Of a DNA stretch of 39,387 nucleotides, positions 24,656 through 32,715 are shown piece after piece. The stretch's first letter is position 1. Each line of letters opens with the position of its first letter. The notes beneath the pieces are model-generated. The model saw only the letters and a program-made list of their open reading frames with translations, was not told where the DNA came from and made no database searches. The position numbers and the translations under genes are program-made. The stretch spans positions 1 through 39,387 of the forward strand of contig NZ_FOEO01000049.1 of assembly GCF_900110765.1 (NCBI RefSeq). Reading direction: 5' to 3'. This DNA comes from Pseudomonas sp. NFACC02. GTDB lineage: Bacteria > Pseudomonadota > Gammaproteobacteria > Pseudomonadales > Pseudomonadaceae.

Positions 24656-24675
24656 TTGATTGAACGTTCAATTAA
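24656..24675. promoter_or_regulatory. BetI-type operator upstream of betT
   Basis: TTGATTGAACGTTCAATTAA contains the perfect palindrome ATTGAACGTTCAAT (24659-24672) and is a 20-base palindrome with one mismatched pair. The ATTGAACGTTCAAT core is the known type of site bound by the TetR-family repressor BetI, which is released by choline. It is centred about 108 bases before the betT start. Confidence 0.8.
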
Positions 24676-24760
24676 AACACGGTTAGTGGGCGAAGGACCA
24701 ATTGGAAGGGCCCCGAGGCAACGCATGGGCACACCGCAAGCGGGGTAAAAACACCAAACG

Positions 24761-24911
24761 GTAGGAGCGTGGCTTGTCTCTGGGCCGCATCCGGACGATC
24801 GGCGGGGAACCCGTCGTAAAACCAATTCACACCATGATCCTGCAGCACCGCGTTTTTTCAGGTTCTACTGCCGATTCTCGGCAGATCGCGGGACAAGCCA
24901 CGCTCCTACAG
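24761..24911. repeat. REP doublet C, GTAG family
   Basis: The left arm is GTAGGAGCGTGGCTTGTCTC, with a decayed inner part, and the right arm reads CAGATCGCGGGACAAGCCAC then GCTCCTACAG. It lies between divergently placed betT and the 3' end of the serine acetyltransferase gene. Together with the BetI-type operator it accounts for most of 24558-24933. Confidence 0.88.
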
Positions 24912-24933
24912 GATGCGCTGCATCGTCGAGACC

Positions 24934-25896
24934 TTACTTCTGACTCCCGTCATCATGCTGCAGGTTCGCCTGGTTAACGTTGCTGCCAGGTGGAACGCCG
25001 CGGGTCAGCCAGACGTTACCGCCAATGGTCGAGCCTTTGCCGATGGTGATGCGTCCCAGGATGGTCGCGCCCGCGTAGATCACCACGTCATCCTCCACAA
25101 TCGGGTGACGCGCGTGGCCTTTCTGCAATTGACCGTCTTCGTCAGCCGGGAAGCGTTTCGCGCCAAGCGTCACGGCCTGGTAGATACGCACGCGCTCGCC
25201 GATGATCGCGGTTTCACCAATGACCACACCCGTTCCGTGATCGATGAAGAAGCTCGGCCCGATCTGCGCGCCGGGATGAATATCGATGCCGGTCGCCGAA
25301 TGCGCCAGCTCCGAACTGATCCGCGCCAGCAAAGGCAAGCCGTTGTTATACAGATGGTGAGCGAGACGGTGATGAATTACCGCAAGGATGCCCGGGTAGC
25401 ACAGCAGCACTTCATCAACGCTACGTGCGGCCGGGTCGCCGTGATAGGCCGCCAGCACATCGGTGTCGAGGATGCGGCGAATCTGCGGCAGCGCACTGGC
25501 GAAGTCCTGAATCAGCCGTTCGGCGTGTACATCGGCGCAACTGGCGTCCTCACCACGCTGACGAGCGACATACCGCAACTCCAGTCGCGCTTGAGCCAGC
25601 AGCGAATTCAGCGCAACGTCCAGCGTATAACCGACGTAGAAATCCTCGCTCTCTTCACGCAGGTCCACCGGGCCGAGCCGCATCGGGAACAGCGCGCCGA
25701 TCAGGGCCTCGAGAATATCGCGAAGGGCTTCGCGAGATGGCAATTCACGGCCTCCCTTCTCACCGCTGACACGACCGTTACGGGTGCGCCAGTCATCACG
25801 CGCGGCGCGCAACTCACCCACAATCCGCTGTAACTGCCAGTGGCCGGTCACGCCCTGGGCACAGGCTTCGGGGGACAATTCGGGAATAGTGCTCAC
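24934..25896 (-). CDS. Serine O-acetyltransferase, EpsC/SrpH type
   Basis: Acetylates serine with acetyl-CoA to O-acetylserine, the acceptor for sulfide in cysteine synthesis; cytosolic. The 320-residue protein has the long N-terminal helical domain of the EpsC/SrpH class and then the left-handed beta-helix with hexapeptide repeats: IDIHPGAQIGPSFFIDHGTG (catalytic Asp-His), VVIGETAIIGERVRIYQAVT, and GATILGRITIGKGSTIGGNV. The C-terminal tail is short and polar. It is divergent from the D-cysteine desulfhydrase gene across 199 bases. In P. syringae relatives such a copy exists beside the housekeeping cysE; its position suggests a role under sulfur limitation. Confidence 0.92.
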   Translation of the reverse strand: MSTIPELSPEACAQGVTGHWQLQRIVGELRAARDDWRTRNGRVSGEKGGRELPSREALRDILEALIGALFPMRLGPVDLREESEDFYVGYTLDVALNSLLAQARLELRYVARQRGEDASCADVHAERLIQDFASALPQIRRILDTDVLAAYHGDPAARSVDEVLLCYPGILAVIHHRLAHHLYNNGLPLLARISSELAHSATGIDIHPGAQIGPSFFIDHGTGVVIGETAIIGERVRIYQAVTLGAKRFPADEDGQLQKGHARHPIVEDDVVIYAGATILGRITIGKGSTIGGNVWLTRGVPPGSNVNQANLQHDDGSQK

Positions 25897-26095
25897 GCAG
25901 ATTTCTCCTCATTTCGACGGCTCGTCAGGCTGGACATGGCCGAAGGTTGAGCCACTGTACGGCAAACATTTGGCGCAAAAAAATAACAATTTTCGTGAGG
26001 CTTTTGCCTGAGGCCCGTAGGAAATCGTCAGGTTGCCCTGTCGGTGTCGTCTGCCTATAGTCCAGCGACTCACTTGAAGACGTTCCGATACCACC

Positions 26096-27097
26096 ATGAT
26101 CAAACAACAGCTCGACCGTTTTAAACGCCTCGAATTGCTCGGCACCCCGACCCCGCTGGAGAAGCTCGAACGCCTGTCGGCCTGGACCGGACGCGACATT
26201 TATGTGAAGCGCGACGACATCACGCCACTGGCCATGGGCGGCAACAAACTGCGCAAGCTGGAATACCTGGCGGCTGACGCGCTGGCGCAGGGCGCCGACA
26301 CACTGATCACTGCGGGCGCGATCCAGTCCAACCACGTCCGCCAGACAGCCGCGCTGGCCGCAAAACTGGGTCTGGGGTGCGTCGCCTTGCTGGAAAACCC
26401 CATTGCCACCGAAGACCGCAATTACTTGAGCAACGGAAACCGGCTACTGCTGGATTTATTCGACGCCAAGGTCGAACTCGTCGAGAACCTGGACGACGCT
26501 GAGGAGCAATTGCATGCGCTCGCCGCTCGGTTGCGCAACAGCGGCAAGAACCCGTATCGGGTGCCGATTGGCGGCTCCAGCCCCGTCGGTGCCCTCGGCT
26601 ACGTCCGCGCCGGCTTCGAACTGGCCGAACAGATTCAGCAGACTGGCGTCGAATTTGCCGCCGTGGTGCTGGCCTCCGGCAGCGCCGGGACTCACAGCGG
26701 CCTGGGCATCGCGCTGGCAGAGGCATTGCCGCAATTGCCTGTCATTGGCGTGACCGTGTCTCGCCCGGAGGAAACCCAGGCGCCGAAGGTTCAGGGACTG
26801 GCCGAGCGCACCGTCGAACTGCTGGGCGAACCCTTACCGTCTGCCTTCAACGTCCAGCTGTGGGACGAGTACTTCGGCCCGCGTTACGGTGAGCCCAATG
26901 CAGGCACGCTCGCGGCGATCAAGCTGGTGGCCAGTCAGGAAGGTCTGCTGCTGGATCCGGTCTACACGGGTAAGGCCATGGCCGGGCTGCTGGACGGTAT
27001 TGGTCGGCAACGTTTCAACGAAGGTCCCATCATCTTTCTGCACACGGGCGGTGCGCCAGCGTTGTTTGCGTACCCGGACGTTTTTTCGGCTCAATGA
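26096..27097 (+). CDS. dcyD: D-cysteine desulfhydrase
   Basis: A PLP enzyme that breaks D-cysteine into pyruvate, ammonia and sulfide; cytosolic. The 333-residue protein has the PLP lysine in AMGGNKLRKLEYL (Lys51), the following GAIQSNHVRQTAALAAKLG typical of DcyD/ACC-deaminase members, and the phosphate-binding ASGSAGTHSGLG. The start MIKQQLDRFKRLELLGTPTP is the family start. In enteric bacteria dcyD is next to the cystine importer genes, and the same order (dcyD, then tcyJ-tcyL-tcyN) is found here with a REP doublet between. Substrate preference over ACC is inferred from this context and from the sequence. Confidence 0.92.
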   Translation: MIKQQLDRFKRLELLGTPTPLEKLERLSAWTGRDIYVKRDDITPLAMGGNKLRKLEYLAADALAQGADTLITAGAIQSNHVRQTAALAAKLGLGCVALLENPIATEDRNYLSNGNRLLLDLFDAKVELVENLDDAEEQLHALAARLRNSGKNPYRVPIGGSSPVGALGYVRAGFELAEQIQQTGVEFAAVVLASGSAGTHSGLGIALAEALPQLPVIGVTVSRPEETQAPKVQGLAERTVELLGEPLPSAFNVQLWDEYFGPRYGEPNAGTLAAIKLVASQEGLLLDPVYTGKAMAGLLDGIGRQRFNEGPIIFLHTGGAPALFAYPDVFSAQ

Positions 27098-27112
27098 GCC
27101 ACGCTACGCACC

Positions 27113-27248
27113 TGTAGGAGCGTGGCTTGTCCCGCGATCGACTGCGCAGCAGTCGCAATTGCAGACCACTTGATACATCTGACGCACCAAGATATTTGAA
27201 TTTGCTGGCTGTGCCCGCCAGATCGCGGGACGAGCCACGCTCCTACAG
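27113..27248. repeat. REP doublet D, GTAG family
   Basis: The left arm is TGTAGGAGCGTGGCTTGTCC and the right arm is its near-perfect reverse complement (GCGGGACGAGCCACGCTCCT), with one change (GACGAGCC for GACAAGCC). It starts 16 bases after the dcyD stop and may act as a stem-loop at the 3' end of that transcript. The rest of 27249-27462 is the promoter region of tcyJ. Confidence 0.9.
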
Positions 27249-27414
27249 GTCGATGGGCGGCGCGTGACTTCTATATGCAAAAAACAAATAAGCGATTCGG
27301 GTTTAATTATTTTTCATCCTGAACGACTGCTTCTATGATCGCGCCGCACCACCATTCGAATACCCGGCAGAGCACTGAAAAAGCTGGATAAAAGCGCGGT
27401 GCCACAGTAGTTTC

Positions 27415-27437
27415 GTCAGGTCTGAAGCTTGCCTGAC
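27415..27437 (+). promoter_or_regulatory. Inverted repeat in the tcyJ leader
   Basis: GTCAGG and CCTGAC are inverted copies 11 bases apart, 26 bases before the tcyJ start. An AT-rich tract lies farther upstream (27277-27316, around AATTATTTTTCAT). Both could serve in sulfur control, for example by CysB, but I cannot show this. Confidence 0.3.
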
Positions 27438-27462
27438 ATACCAATTAAAACAGGGGACTCAC

Positions 27463-28260
27463 ATGAACATGTCTGCAATCCGCCGCACCTTCCTGCTGTC
27501 GGCATTCAGTCTGGTGCTGGGCACCGGTCTGGTGACCCAGGCCGTCGCTGGCGAGCAGCTGGAAACCATCAAGAAGAACGGCACCCTCAACGTCGGTCTT
27601 GAAGGCACGTATCCACCGTTCAGTTACGTTGGCGAAGACGGCAAGCTGACCGGTTTCGAAGTTGAGTTCTCCGAGGCGTTGGCCAAGGAACTGGGCGTCA
27701 AGGCCAAGCTGACCGCTACCCCATGGGCGGGCATTCTGGCCGCTCTGGAGTCCAAGCGTCTGGACGTCGTGATCAACCAGGTCACCATCTCCGACGAGCG
27801 CAAGAAGAAGTACGACTTCTCCGAACCGTATACCGTGTCGGGCATTCAGGCGCTGGTGCAAGCCAAGGACGTTGGCGTCATCAAGACCGCTGCTGATCTG
27901 AAAGGCAAGAAAGTCGGGGTGGGTCTGGGCACCAACTACGAAGAATGGCTGAAGGCCAACGTCCCTGACGCCATCGTCAAAACCTATGACGATGATCCGA
28001 CCAAATATCAGGACCTGCGTGTAGGCCGCATCGACGCCATTCTGGTCGACCGTCTGGCCGCGCTGGAACTGATCGCCAAGACCAAGGACAAGCTGGCCGT
28101 TTCCGGCGAACCCTTCTCCCGTCAGGAAGCCGGTATCGCACTGCGCAAGGGCGAGCCTGAGCTGCTGGATGCGATAAACAAGGCCATCGACAAACTGCGC
28201 GCCGACGGCACACTCGCCAAGCTGTCGCAAAAGTACTTCAAGGCTGACGTGACCAAATGA
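27463..28260 (+). CDS. tcyJ: Cystine ABC transporter, periplasmic binding protein
   Basis: A 265-residue periplasmic binding protein of the FliY/TcyJ family. The signal peptide ends near QAVAGEQ (about residue 29). The mature part has the family's core: LNVGLEGTYPPFSYVGEDGK, LTGFEVEFSEALAKELG, WAGILAALESKRLDVVINQV, and TYDDDPTKYQDLRVGRIDAI. The start at 27463 follows AGGGGA. It overlaps the permease gene by 4 bases (ATGA). With tcyL and tcyN it forms a complete importer, and its place next to dcyD supports cystine or a related amino acid as substrate. Confidence 0.92.
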   Translation: MNMSAIRRTFLLSAFSLVLGTGLVTQAVAGEQLETIKKNGTLNVGLEGTYPPFSYVGEDGKLTGFEVEFSEALAKELGVKAKLTATPWAGILAALESKRLDVVINQVTISDERKKKYDFSEPYTVSGIQALVQAKDVGVIKTAADLKGKKVGVGLGTNYEEWLKANVPDAIVKTYDDDPTKYQDLRVGRIDAILVDRLAALELIAKTKDKLAVSGEPFSRQEAGIALRKGEPELLDAINKAIDKLRADGTLAKLSQKYFKADVTK

Positions 28261-28925
28261 TTCCAGAGAGCCTACAGCTCGCGCTGGACTCCGCGCCCTT
28301 TCTGCTAAAGGGCGCGTATTACACGGTGGGTCTGAGTCTGGGATCGATGTTCTTCGGATTGGTGCTGGGCTTCGGCCTGGCACTGATGCGTTTGTCGAAG
28401 GTCTGGGTCATCAGCGCCATTGCCAGGGTTTACGTGTCGTTCTTTCGCGGCACCCCCCTGCTGGTTCAGCTGTTCATGATTTATTACGGCCTGCCTGACC
28501 TCGGCATCGAACTGGATGCCATCAGCGCAGCACTCATCGGTTTGTCACTGAACATGGCCGCCTACGCCTGCGAGATCCTTCGCGCGGCGATTGGTGCCGT
28601 GGACCGGGGGCAGTGGGAAGCAGCCGCGAGTATCGGCATGACCCGCGCGCAGACCATGCGCCGCGCGATCCTGCCGCAAGCCGCGCGTACCGCCCTGCCA
28701 CCGCTGGGCAATAGCTTCATTTCACTGGTCAAGGACACCGCCATGGCCGCCACCATCCAGGTGCCGGAGGTGTTTCGCCAGGCGCAGCTGATTTCCTCGA
28801 GAACACTTGAGGTCTTCACCATGTACCTCACCGTCGCGGTGATCTACTGGGTGTTGTGCACGGTACTCGCGCACGTTCAGAACCGTCTGGAAGCACGGGC
28901 CAACCGCCACGACGTGGAGTCTTGA
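28257..28925 (+). CDS. tcyL: Cystine ABC transporter, permease
   Basis: A 222-residue inner-membrane permease of the His/Glu/Gln/Arg type (YecS). Hydrophobic segments lie near residues 15-45, 55-85, 95-115 and 185-210. The EAA-loop that meets the ATPase is EAAASIGMTRAQTMRRAILP, about residues 121-140. The start overlaps the stop of tcyJ (ATGA), and three bases separate it from tcyN, so the three are translated together. Confidence 0.93.
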   Translation: MIPESLQLALDSAPFLLKGAYYTVGLSLGSMFFGLVLGFGLALMRLSKVWVISAIARVYVSFFRGTPLLVQLFMIYYGLPDLGIELDAISAALIGLSLNMAAYACEILRAAIGAVDRGQWEAAASIGMTRAQTMRRAILPQAARTALPPLGNSFISLVKDTAMAATIQVPEVFRQAQLISSRTLEVFTMYLTVAVIYWVLCTVLAHVQNRLEARANRHDVES

Positions 28926-28928
28926 GGC

Positions 28929-29672
28929 ATGATCACCGTTGAAAAACTGACCAAGGAATTCAGGGGCAACCAAGTCCTCAAGGGCATCGACCTCAACGTC
29001 GAGGCCGGCGAAGTGGTCGCCATCATCGGTCCCAGCGGCTCGGGCAAGACGACCTTGCTGCGGTGTCTGAATTTTCTTGAAGAACCCACCTCCGGAACCA
29101 TCGTCGTCGGTGATATCAAGGTCGACGGCAGCAAACCCATCAGCCAGCAACAGGGGCTGATCCGCCAACTGCGTCAGCACGTCGGCTTCGTGTTCCAGAA
29201 CTTCAACCTGTTCCCTCACCGTACAGCGCTGGAAAACGTCATTGAAGGCCCGATCGTGGTCAAGAAGATGCCTCGCGAACAGGCAGTCGAACTGGGACGC
29301 GCCCTCCTGGCCAAGGTCGGTCTGGCGGGCAAGGAGGATGCGTATCCTCGTCGCCTTTCCGGAGGCCAGCAACAACGCGTGGCCATCGCCAGGGCCCTGG
29401 CAATGGAGCCCGAAGTGATTCTTTTCGACGAACCCACTTCCGCGCTCGACCCCGAGCTGGTGGGCGAGGTGCTCAATGCCATCCGGGCCTTGGCAGAGGA
29501 GAACCGCACGATGGTCATCGTCACGCACGAGATGAGCTTCGCCCGCGATGTCGCTAACCGCGTGGTATTCATCGACAAAGGCGTCATCGTCGAACAAGGT
29601 GAGGCCAAAGCGTTGTTTGCCAACCCGAAGGAAGAACGAACCCGGCAGTTTCTGGAGCGCAGCAGGAATTAG
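28929..29672 (+). CDS. tcyN: Cystine ABC transporter, ATP-binding protein
   Basis: A 247-residue ATPase of the polar amino acid ABC class (YecC). Visible: Walker A GPSGSGKTTLLR, Q-loop GFVFQNFNLF, signature LSGGQQQRVAIARAL, Walker B VILFDEPTSALDPELVG, and H-loop IVTHEMSFARDVA. Its ATG is three bases after the tcyL stop. A good terminator hairpin follows 23 bases after the stop, so tcyJLN is a single operon. Confidence 0.95.
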   Translation: MITVEKLTKEFRGNQVLKGIDLNVEAGEVVAIIGPSGSGKTTLLRCLNFLEEPTSGTIVVGDIKVDGSKPISQQQGLIRQLRQHVGFVFQNFNLFPHRTALENVIEGPIVVKKMPREQAVELGRALLAKVGLAGKEDAYPRRLSGGQQQRVAIARALAMEPEVILFDEPTSALDPELVGEVLNAIRALAEENRTMVIVTHEMSFARDVANRVVFIDKGVIVEQGEAKALFANPKEERTRQFLERSRN

Positions 29673-29695
29673 TCCTACATCGCGCGTATAAAAAG

Positions 29696-29722
29696 ACGGC
29701 GCTATTAAGCGCCGTTTTCTTT
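29696..29722 (+). terminator. Rho-independent terminator of tcyJLN
   Basis: The stem ACGGCGCT / AGCGCCGT with an ATTA loop is followed by TTTTCTTT. It lies 24 bases after the tcyN stop. Confidence 0.9.
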
Positions 29723-30240
29723 GCTCCCAATATTTAGAAAAATATGGATCCGTCAAAACCCTTTCTCATATCCCCCTCGATCCTGTCCATTCCTATCCAA
29801 TATTTGAATGTAATGCGTAACTGGCCGGTGCCTCTTCAAAGTTCAAGTATTGAACTGCCATTGCACGACAACTGAGTCTGGCGTTTAACCGGAAGCACAT
29901 ACTTTCCTCTCTCCCACCAGGGAATGCCTGACGCAGTAGGACAATGCCCAGCCCCTTGCGCACCACAGACAGGACGTTTCCGTAAGAAATGTCTTTTTCT
30001 CCAATTCGCATACTGTTACGGCTTTTTTATCGTTGACATAAATGCGGCAACACAATTACCTCGATGACAACTTACAAAGCGCTCTTGAAAAAATAACAAC
30101 CCCGAATTTGGATCCGTTTGTAATGTTTGCCAACACCATGCGCCGAGCGTGTACTAATCACATCGATTTCAAGTTGCTATTGCGATGACGGACATCGCCG
30201 CATGCCTTATTCAGGTTTCACATTCAATGAGTATTCAAAG
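29723..30240. other. AT-rich gap without a supported gene
   Basis: About 500 bases with clearly lower GC than the flanking genes and many short A/T tracts (for example TTTAGAAAAATATGG, CTTGAAAAAATAACAA). A 72-codon minus-strand frame (29793-30011) is present but has no ribosome binding site and no recognisable product. The base composition suggests transferred or decayed DNA that introduces the unknown gene at 30241. Confidence 0.55.
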
Positions 30241-30975
30241 ATGATCCAGACCCCTGTGAGTTACACACCCGTCACGCTCCTGGCCCCCTGCCTGCCTCAG
30301 TCGAACAAACAAGGCATCGGGGCGCTGGCAGCGTCGCGCCTACTGGTGCATATCAACCCCTACCCCGAAATGGAGTGCGGCGACCTGATCGAACTGTTTT
30401 GGGGAGACTGTTACGTCGCGTCAACACTTTTAACGGCGTCTGACATCGGTCATACATCCGTCCTACATGTGCCGGAGAGTTTCCTGCGTAGCGGAAAGGT
30501 AAAGACCTATTACACAGTCACCAAGATAGGCGGTGAGCCCATGAAATCTCCCTGCCACAAACTCTGGGTCAAACTGGAGACTCCCGGCGGTCATTTGGTC
30601 AGCCCGGATGGCGAAGAGAATCAGGGGCTGGCACCGGTGAGGTTTGCAGACGCAAGCCTGTGCCAGGGCCTGACCTCGAAGCAGTTTAAAAAGGGGGTCG
30701 ATATCATCATCGAGCCTTATCTGAACATGGAGGTTCATGACGAGATCACGTTGCGCTGGGGGGATCTGCGTATGGATTTGCCTGCACTCACCGAACGTGA
30801 AGTCGGTCAGGCCATCACTGTTCACATGCCGGCCACCTTGATCAGCGAAGCAGAAGACGATCTGCACCAGGAGATCACCTACTGTGTCATTGACCGCGTG
30901 GGCAATAATTCGCGATGGGCGCCAGCTCGATCGGTCAAGGCGTTTACAGGCGACTCGAATATTCCTGACGACTGA
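30241..30975 (+). CDS. Unknown protein with two tandem beta-type repeats
   Basis: A 244-residue protein with no signal peptide and no family I can name with confidence. It has two related halves: INPYPEMECGDLIELFWGDC and IEPYLNMEVHDEITLRWGDL, each followed by a stretch of alternating hydrophobic residues with (D/E)(I/V)G and a V(H)(V/M)P motif (LTASDIGHTSVLHVPESFL and LTEREVGQAITVHMPATLI). Such a pattern resembles the Ig-like repeats of large Pseudomonas surface proteins, here as a stand-alone two-repeat form. The ATG at 30241 is my choice; ATG at 30202 and TTG at 30127 are in frame but have weak or no ribosome binding sites. It interrupts the sulfur gene region and has an AT-rich flank, consistent with an accessory insertion. 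Confidence 0.65.
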   Translation: MIQTPVSYTPVTLLAPCLPQSNKQGIGALAASRLLVHINPYPEMECGDLIELFWGDCYVASTLLTASDIGHTSVLHVPESFLRSGKVKTYYTVTKIGGEPMKSPCHKLWVKLETPGGHLVSPDGEENQGLAPVRFADASLCQGLTSKQFKKGVDIIIEPYLNMEVHDEITLRWGDLRMDLPALTEREVGQAITVHMPATLISEAEDDLHQEITYCVIDRVGNNSRWAPARSVKAFTGDSNIPDD

Positions 30976-31174
30976 AGCACTGCCTCAAACGGCGGCGTCG
31001 CGGTACCGACGCATGGGCCGCGACTCGCCGTTTGCTGAAAACGTGGAGCGTTTCACACCTGCGAAACAGAACGGAAAAATCCCACAGCATCTAGCAACTA
31101 ATCCTACCGATTCACCGAAGTCTGAAAAAAACAGGGCTGCTAGCCTCGGGGAAACCCTTCAGGAGGCGTTAGCG

Positions 31175-31255
31175 ATGCACTGCAGACTTATCCTCAAGTA
31201 CGCGATTCTCATGCTGGTCTTCAGCTCCTGTCTGGCCTACGCGCAACTTGTCTGA
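31175..31255 (+). CDS. Very short signal-peptide-like ORF with a strong Shine-Dalgarno
   Basis: A 26-residue frame begins 8 bases after a perfect AGGAGG (31161-31166). The product has a basic N-terminus (MHCRLILKY), a hydrophobic core (AILMLVFSSCL) and ends in AYAQLV, so it is a full signal peptide with an AxA-type cleavage site and only three residues beyond it, or a small membrane peptide. It stands 196 bases before the first sfnB-type gene. It may be a leader peptide, a small membrane protein, or the remnant of an exported protein. The other parts of 30976-31451 hold only the hairpin GCGTCG-N6-CGACGC (about 30994-31011) and the promoter region below. Confidence 0.5.
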   Translation: MHCRLILKYAILMLVFSSCLAYAQLV

Positions 31256-31295
31256 ACAGTCCATGAATGGTCTTCCAACCTTCTATGCTTATTCC

Positions 31296-31339
31296 TAAAC
31301 GTTAGTTTATTTAATTTTTATACACGCTTAGGGTATATA
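31296..31339 (+). promoter_or_regulatory. Putative promoter and inverted repeat before the SfnB operon
   Basis: TAAAC-GTTA-GTTTA (31296-31309) is an inverted repeat in an AT-rich tract, followed by a TATATA hexamer at 31334. The layout, an AT-rich dyad with a -10 but no good -35, is what an activator-dependent sulfur-starvation promoter (CysB or SfnR type) would show. No sigma-54 consensus was found. Confidence 0.35.
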
Positions 31340-31451
31340 CACCGGACCACCGGACCATCGTCAGTTTGTCTGCCGCCATTGCGGTTTTGATTCGAGGTTC
31401 GAATGGTCAAGCACCCCTATCCCCGTGCACTCGCTCGCGCAGGTCATCACC

Positions 31452-32693
31452 ATGACTGAATTGAGCGCCCTGTCTGTCCAGCACACCCTGGACACTGCTC
31501 CTCCTTTGCTGCCCGCCACCGTTTTGCGCAACGATGCCGAAGCGCTGGCTGCCGCCCGGGAACTTGCCGCCCTCGTGCGCATGAACGCCGCAGCACGCGA
31601 TCGCGAACGGCAGCTGCCCTGGGCCGAGGTCGAGCGATTTACCCGCAGCGGTCTTGGCAGCATTTCCGTGCCGCGCCTCTATGGCGGTCCGCAGGTATCG
31701 TTTGTCACTGTCGCCAAAGTGTTCGCCATCCTTTCAGCCGCCGACCCGGCGGTCGGGCAGATCCCGCAGAACCACTTTGGAATCCTGAACTCCCTCATCG
31801 GCAGTGCCACCGACGCGCAGTTGAAGGTCTTGTTCGAGAGCGTTCTGAACGGCGCGCGCATTGGCAATGGCGGCCCGGAACGTGGCACCAAAAACACCCT
31901 TGATGTGAAAACCCGTCTCACCGGCGACGGCGATCACTTTTTGCTCAACGGCCGCAAGTTCTACTCAACCGGCGCACTGTTCGCGCATTGGGTCGCGGTC
32001 AAGGCGATCAACGACGACGGCCATCAGGTTCTGGTCTTTGTGCCCCGTGGTACACCTGGCCTGCACATCATTGATGACTGGTCCGGATTTGGGCAACGCA
32101 CCACCGCCAGCGGCAGCGTATTGCTGGAGAACGTGCGCGTGAGCCGTGACCACGTCGTTGAAAACTGGAAACTCGGGTTGTCACCCAACATTCAGGGCGC
32201 GGTTTCCCAGCTGATTCAAGCGGCCATCGACGCAGGGATTGCCCGGGAAGCCATTGACGACACCATCCGCTTCGTCCGCGAACGTTCTCGTCCGTGGATC
32301 GAGGCCAATGTCGAACGCGCCAGCGATGACCCTTACGTGATCGCCGACATCGGCAAGCTCAAGCTGGAGCTGCATGCCGCCGAGGCATTGCTGCACAAGG
32401 CAGGTCGCGTGCTGGACGAAATCGCTTCTGCGCCCATCGATGCGCAGTCGGCGGCGCGCGCGTCCATCGTGGTGGCCGAGGCCAAGGTGTTGACCACCGA
32501 CATCGCTCTGCACGCCAGCGAGAAGCTGTTCGAACTGTCTGGCAGCCGGGCCACCCTCGCCGAATTCAACCTCGATCGTCACTGGCGCAATGCGCGGGTT
32601 CACACCCTTCACGACCCCGTGCGCTGGAAGGTCCACGCCGTCGGCGCCTGGCACCTCAACGGCACCCTGCCTGCCCGTCACTCCTGGATCTGA
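31452..32693 (+). CDS. SfnB-family sulfur acquisition oxidoreductase, copy 1
   Basis: A 413-residue flavoprotein of the acyl-CoA dehydrogenase fold, SfnB subgroup, whose genes are typically induced by sulfate limitation. Seen: N-terminal helical part (AARDRERQLPWAEVERFTRS), SAADPAVGQIPQNHFGILN, the middle beta domain (GRKFYSTGALFAHWVAVKAI, DDWSGFGQRTTASGSVLLEN) and the C-terminal helices ending LDRHWRNARVHTLHDPVRWK. The start at 31452 is the first ATG with a sensible N-terminus, though its ribosome binding site is weak. The exact substrate is unknown; family members are linked to desulfurisation of organosulfur compounds. Confidence 0.88.
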   Translation: MTELSALSVQHTLDTAPPLLPATVLRNDAEALAAARELAALVRMNAAARDRERQLPWAEVERFTRSGLGSISVPRLYGGPQVSFVTVAKVFAILSAADPAVGQIPQNHFGILNSLIGSATDAQLKVLFESVLNGARIGNGGPERGTKNTLDVKTRLTGDGDHFLLNGRKFYSTGALFAHWVAVKAINDDGHQVLVFVPRGTPGLHIIDDWSGFGQRTTASGSVLLENVRVSRDHVVENWKLGLSPNIQGAVSQLIQAAIDAGIAREAIDDTIRFVRERSRPWIEANVERASDDPYVIADIGKLKLELHAAEALLHKAGRVLDEIASAPIDAQSAARASIVVAEAKVLTTDIALHASEKLFELSGSRATLAEFNLDRHWRNARVHTLHDPVRWKVHAVGAWHLNGTLPARHSWI

Positions 32694-32715
32694 CAAGAGC
32701 ACTGGAAACATACTT

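Noticed and set aside
29793..30011. 72-codon minus-strand frame
   Set aside because: No ribosome binding site and no family likeness in an AT-rich tract; probably chance.
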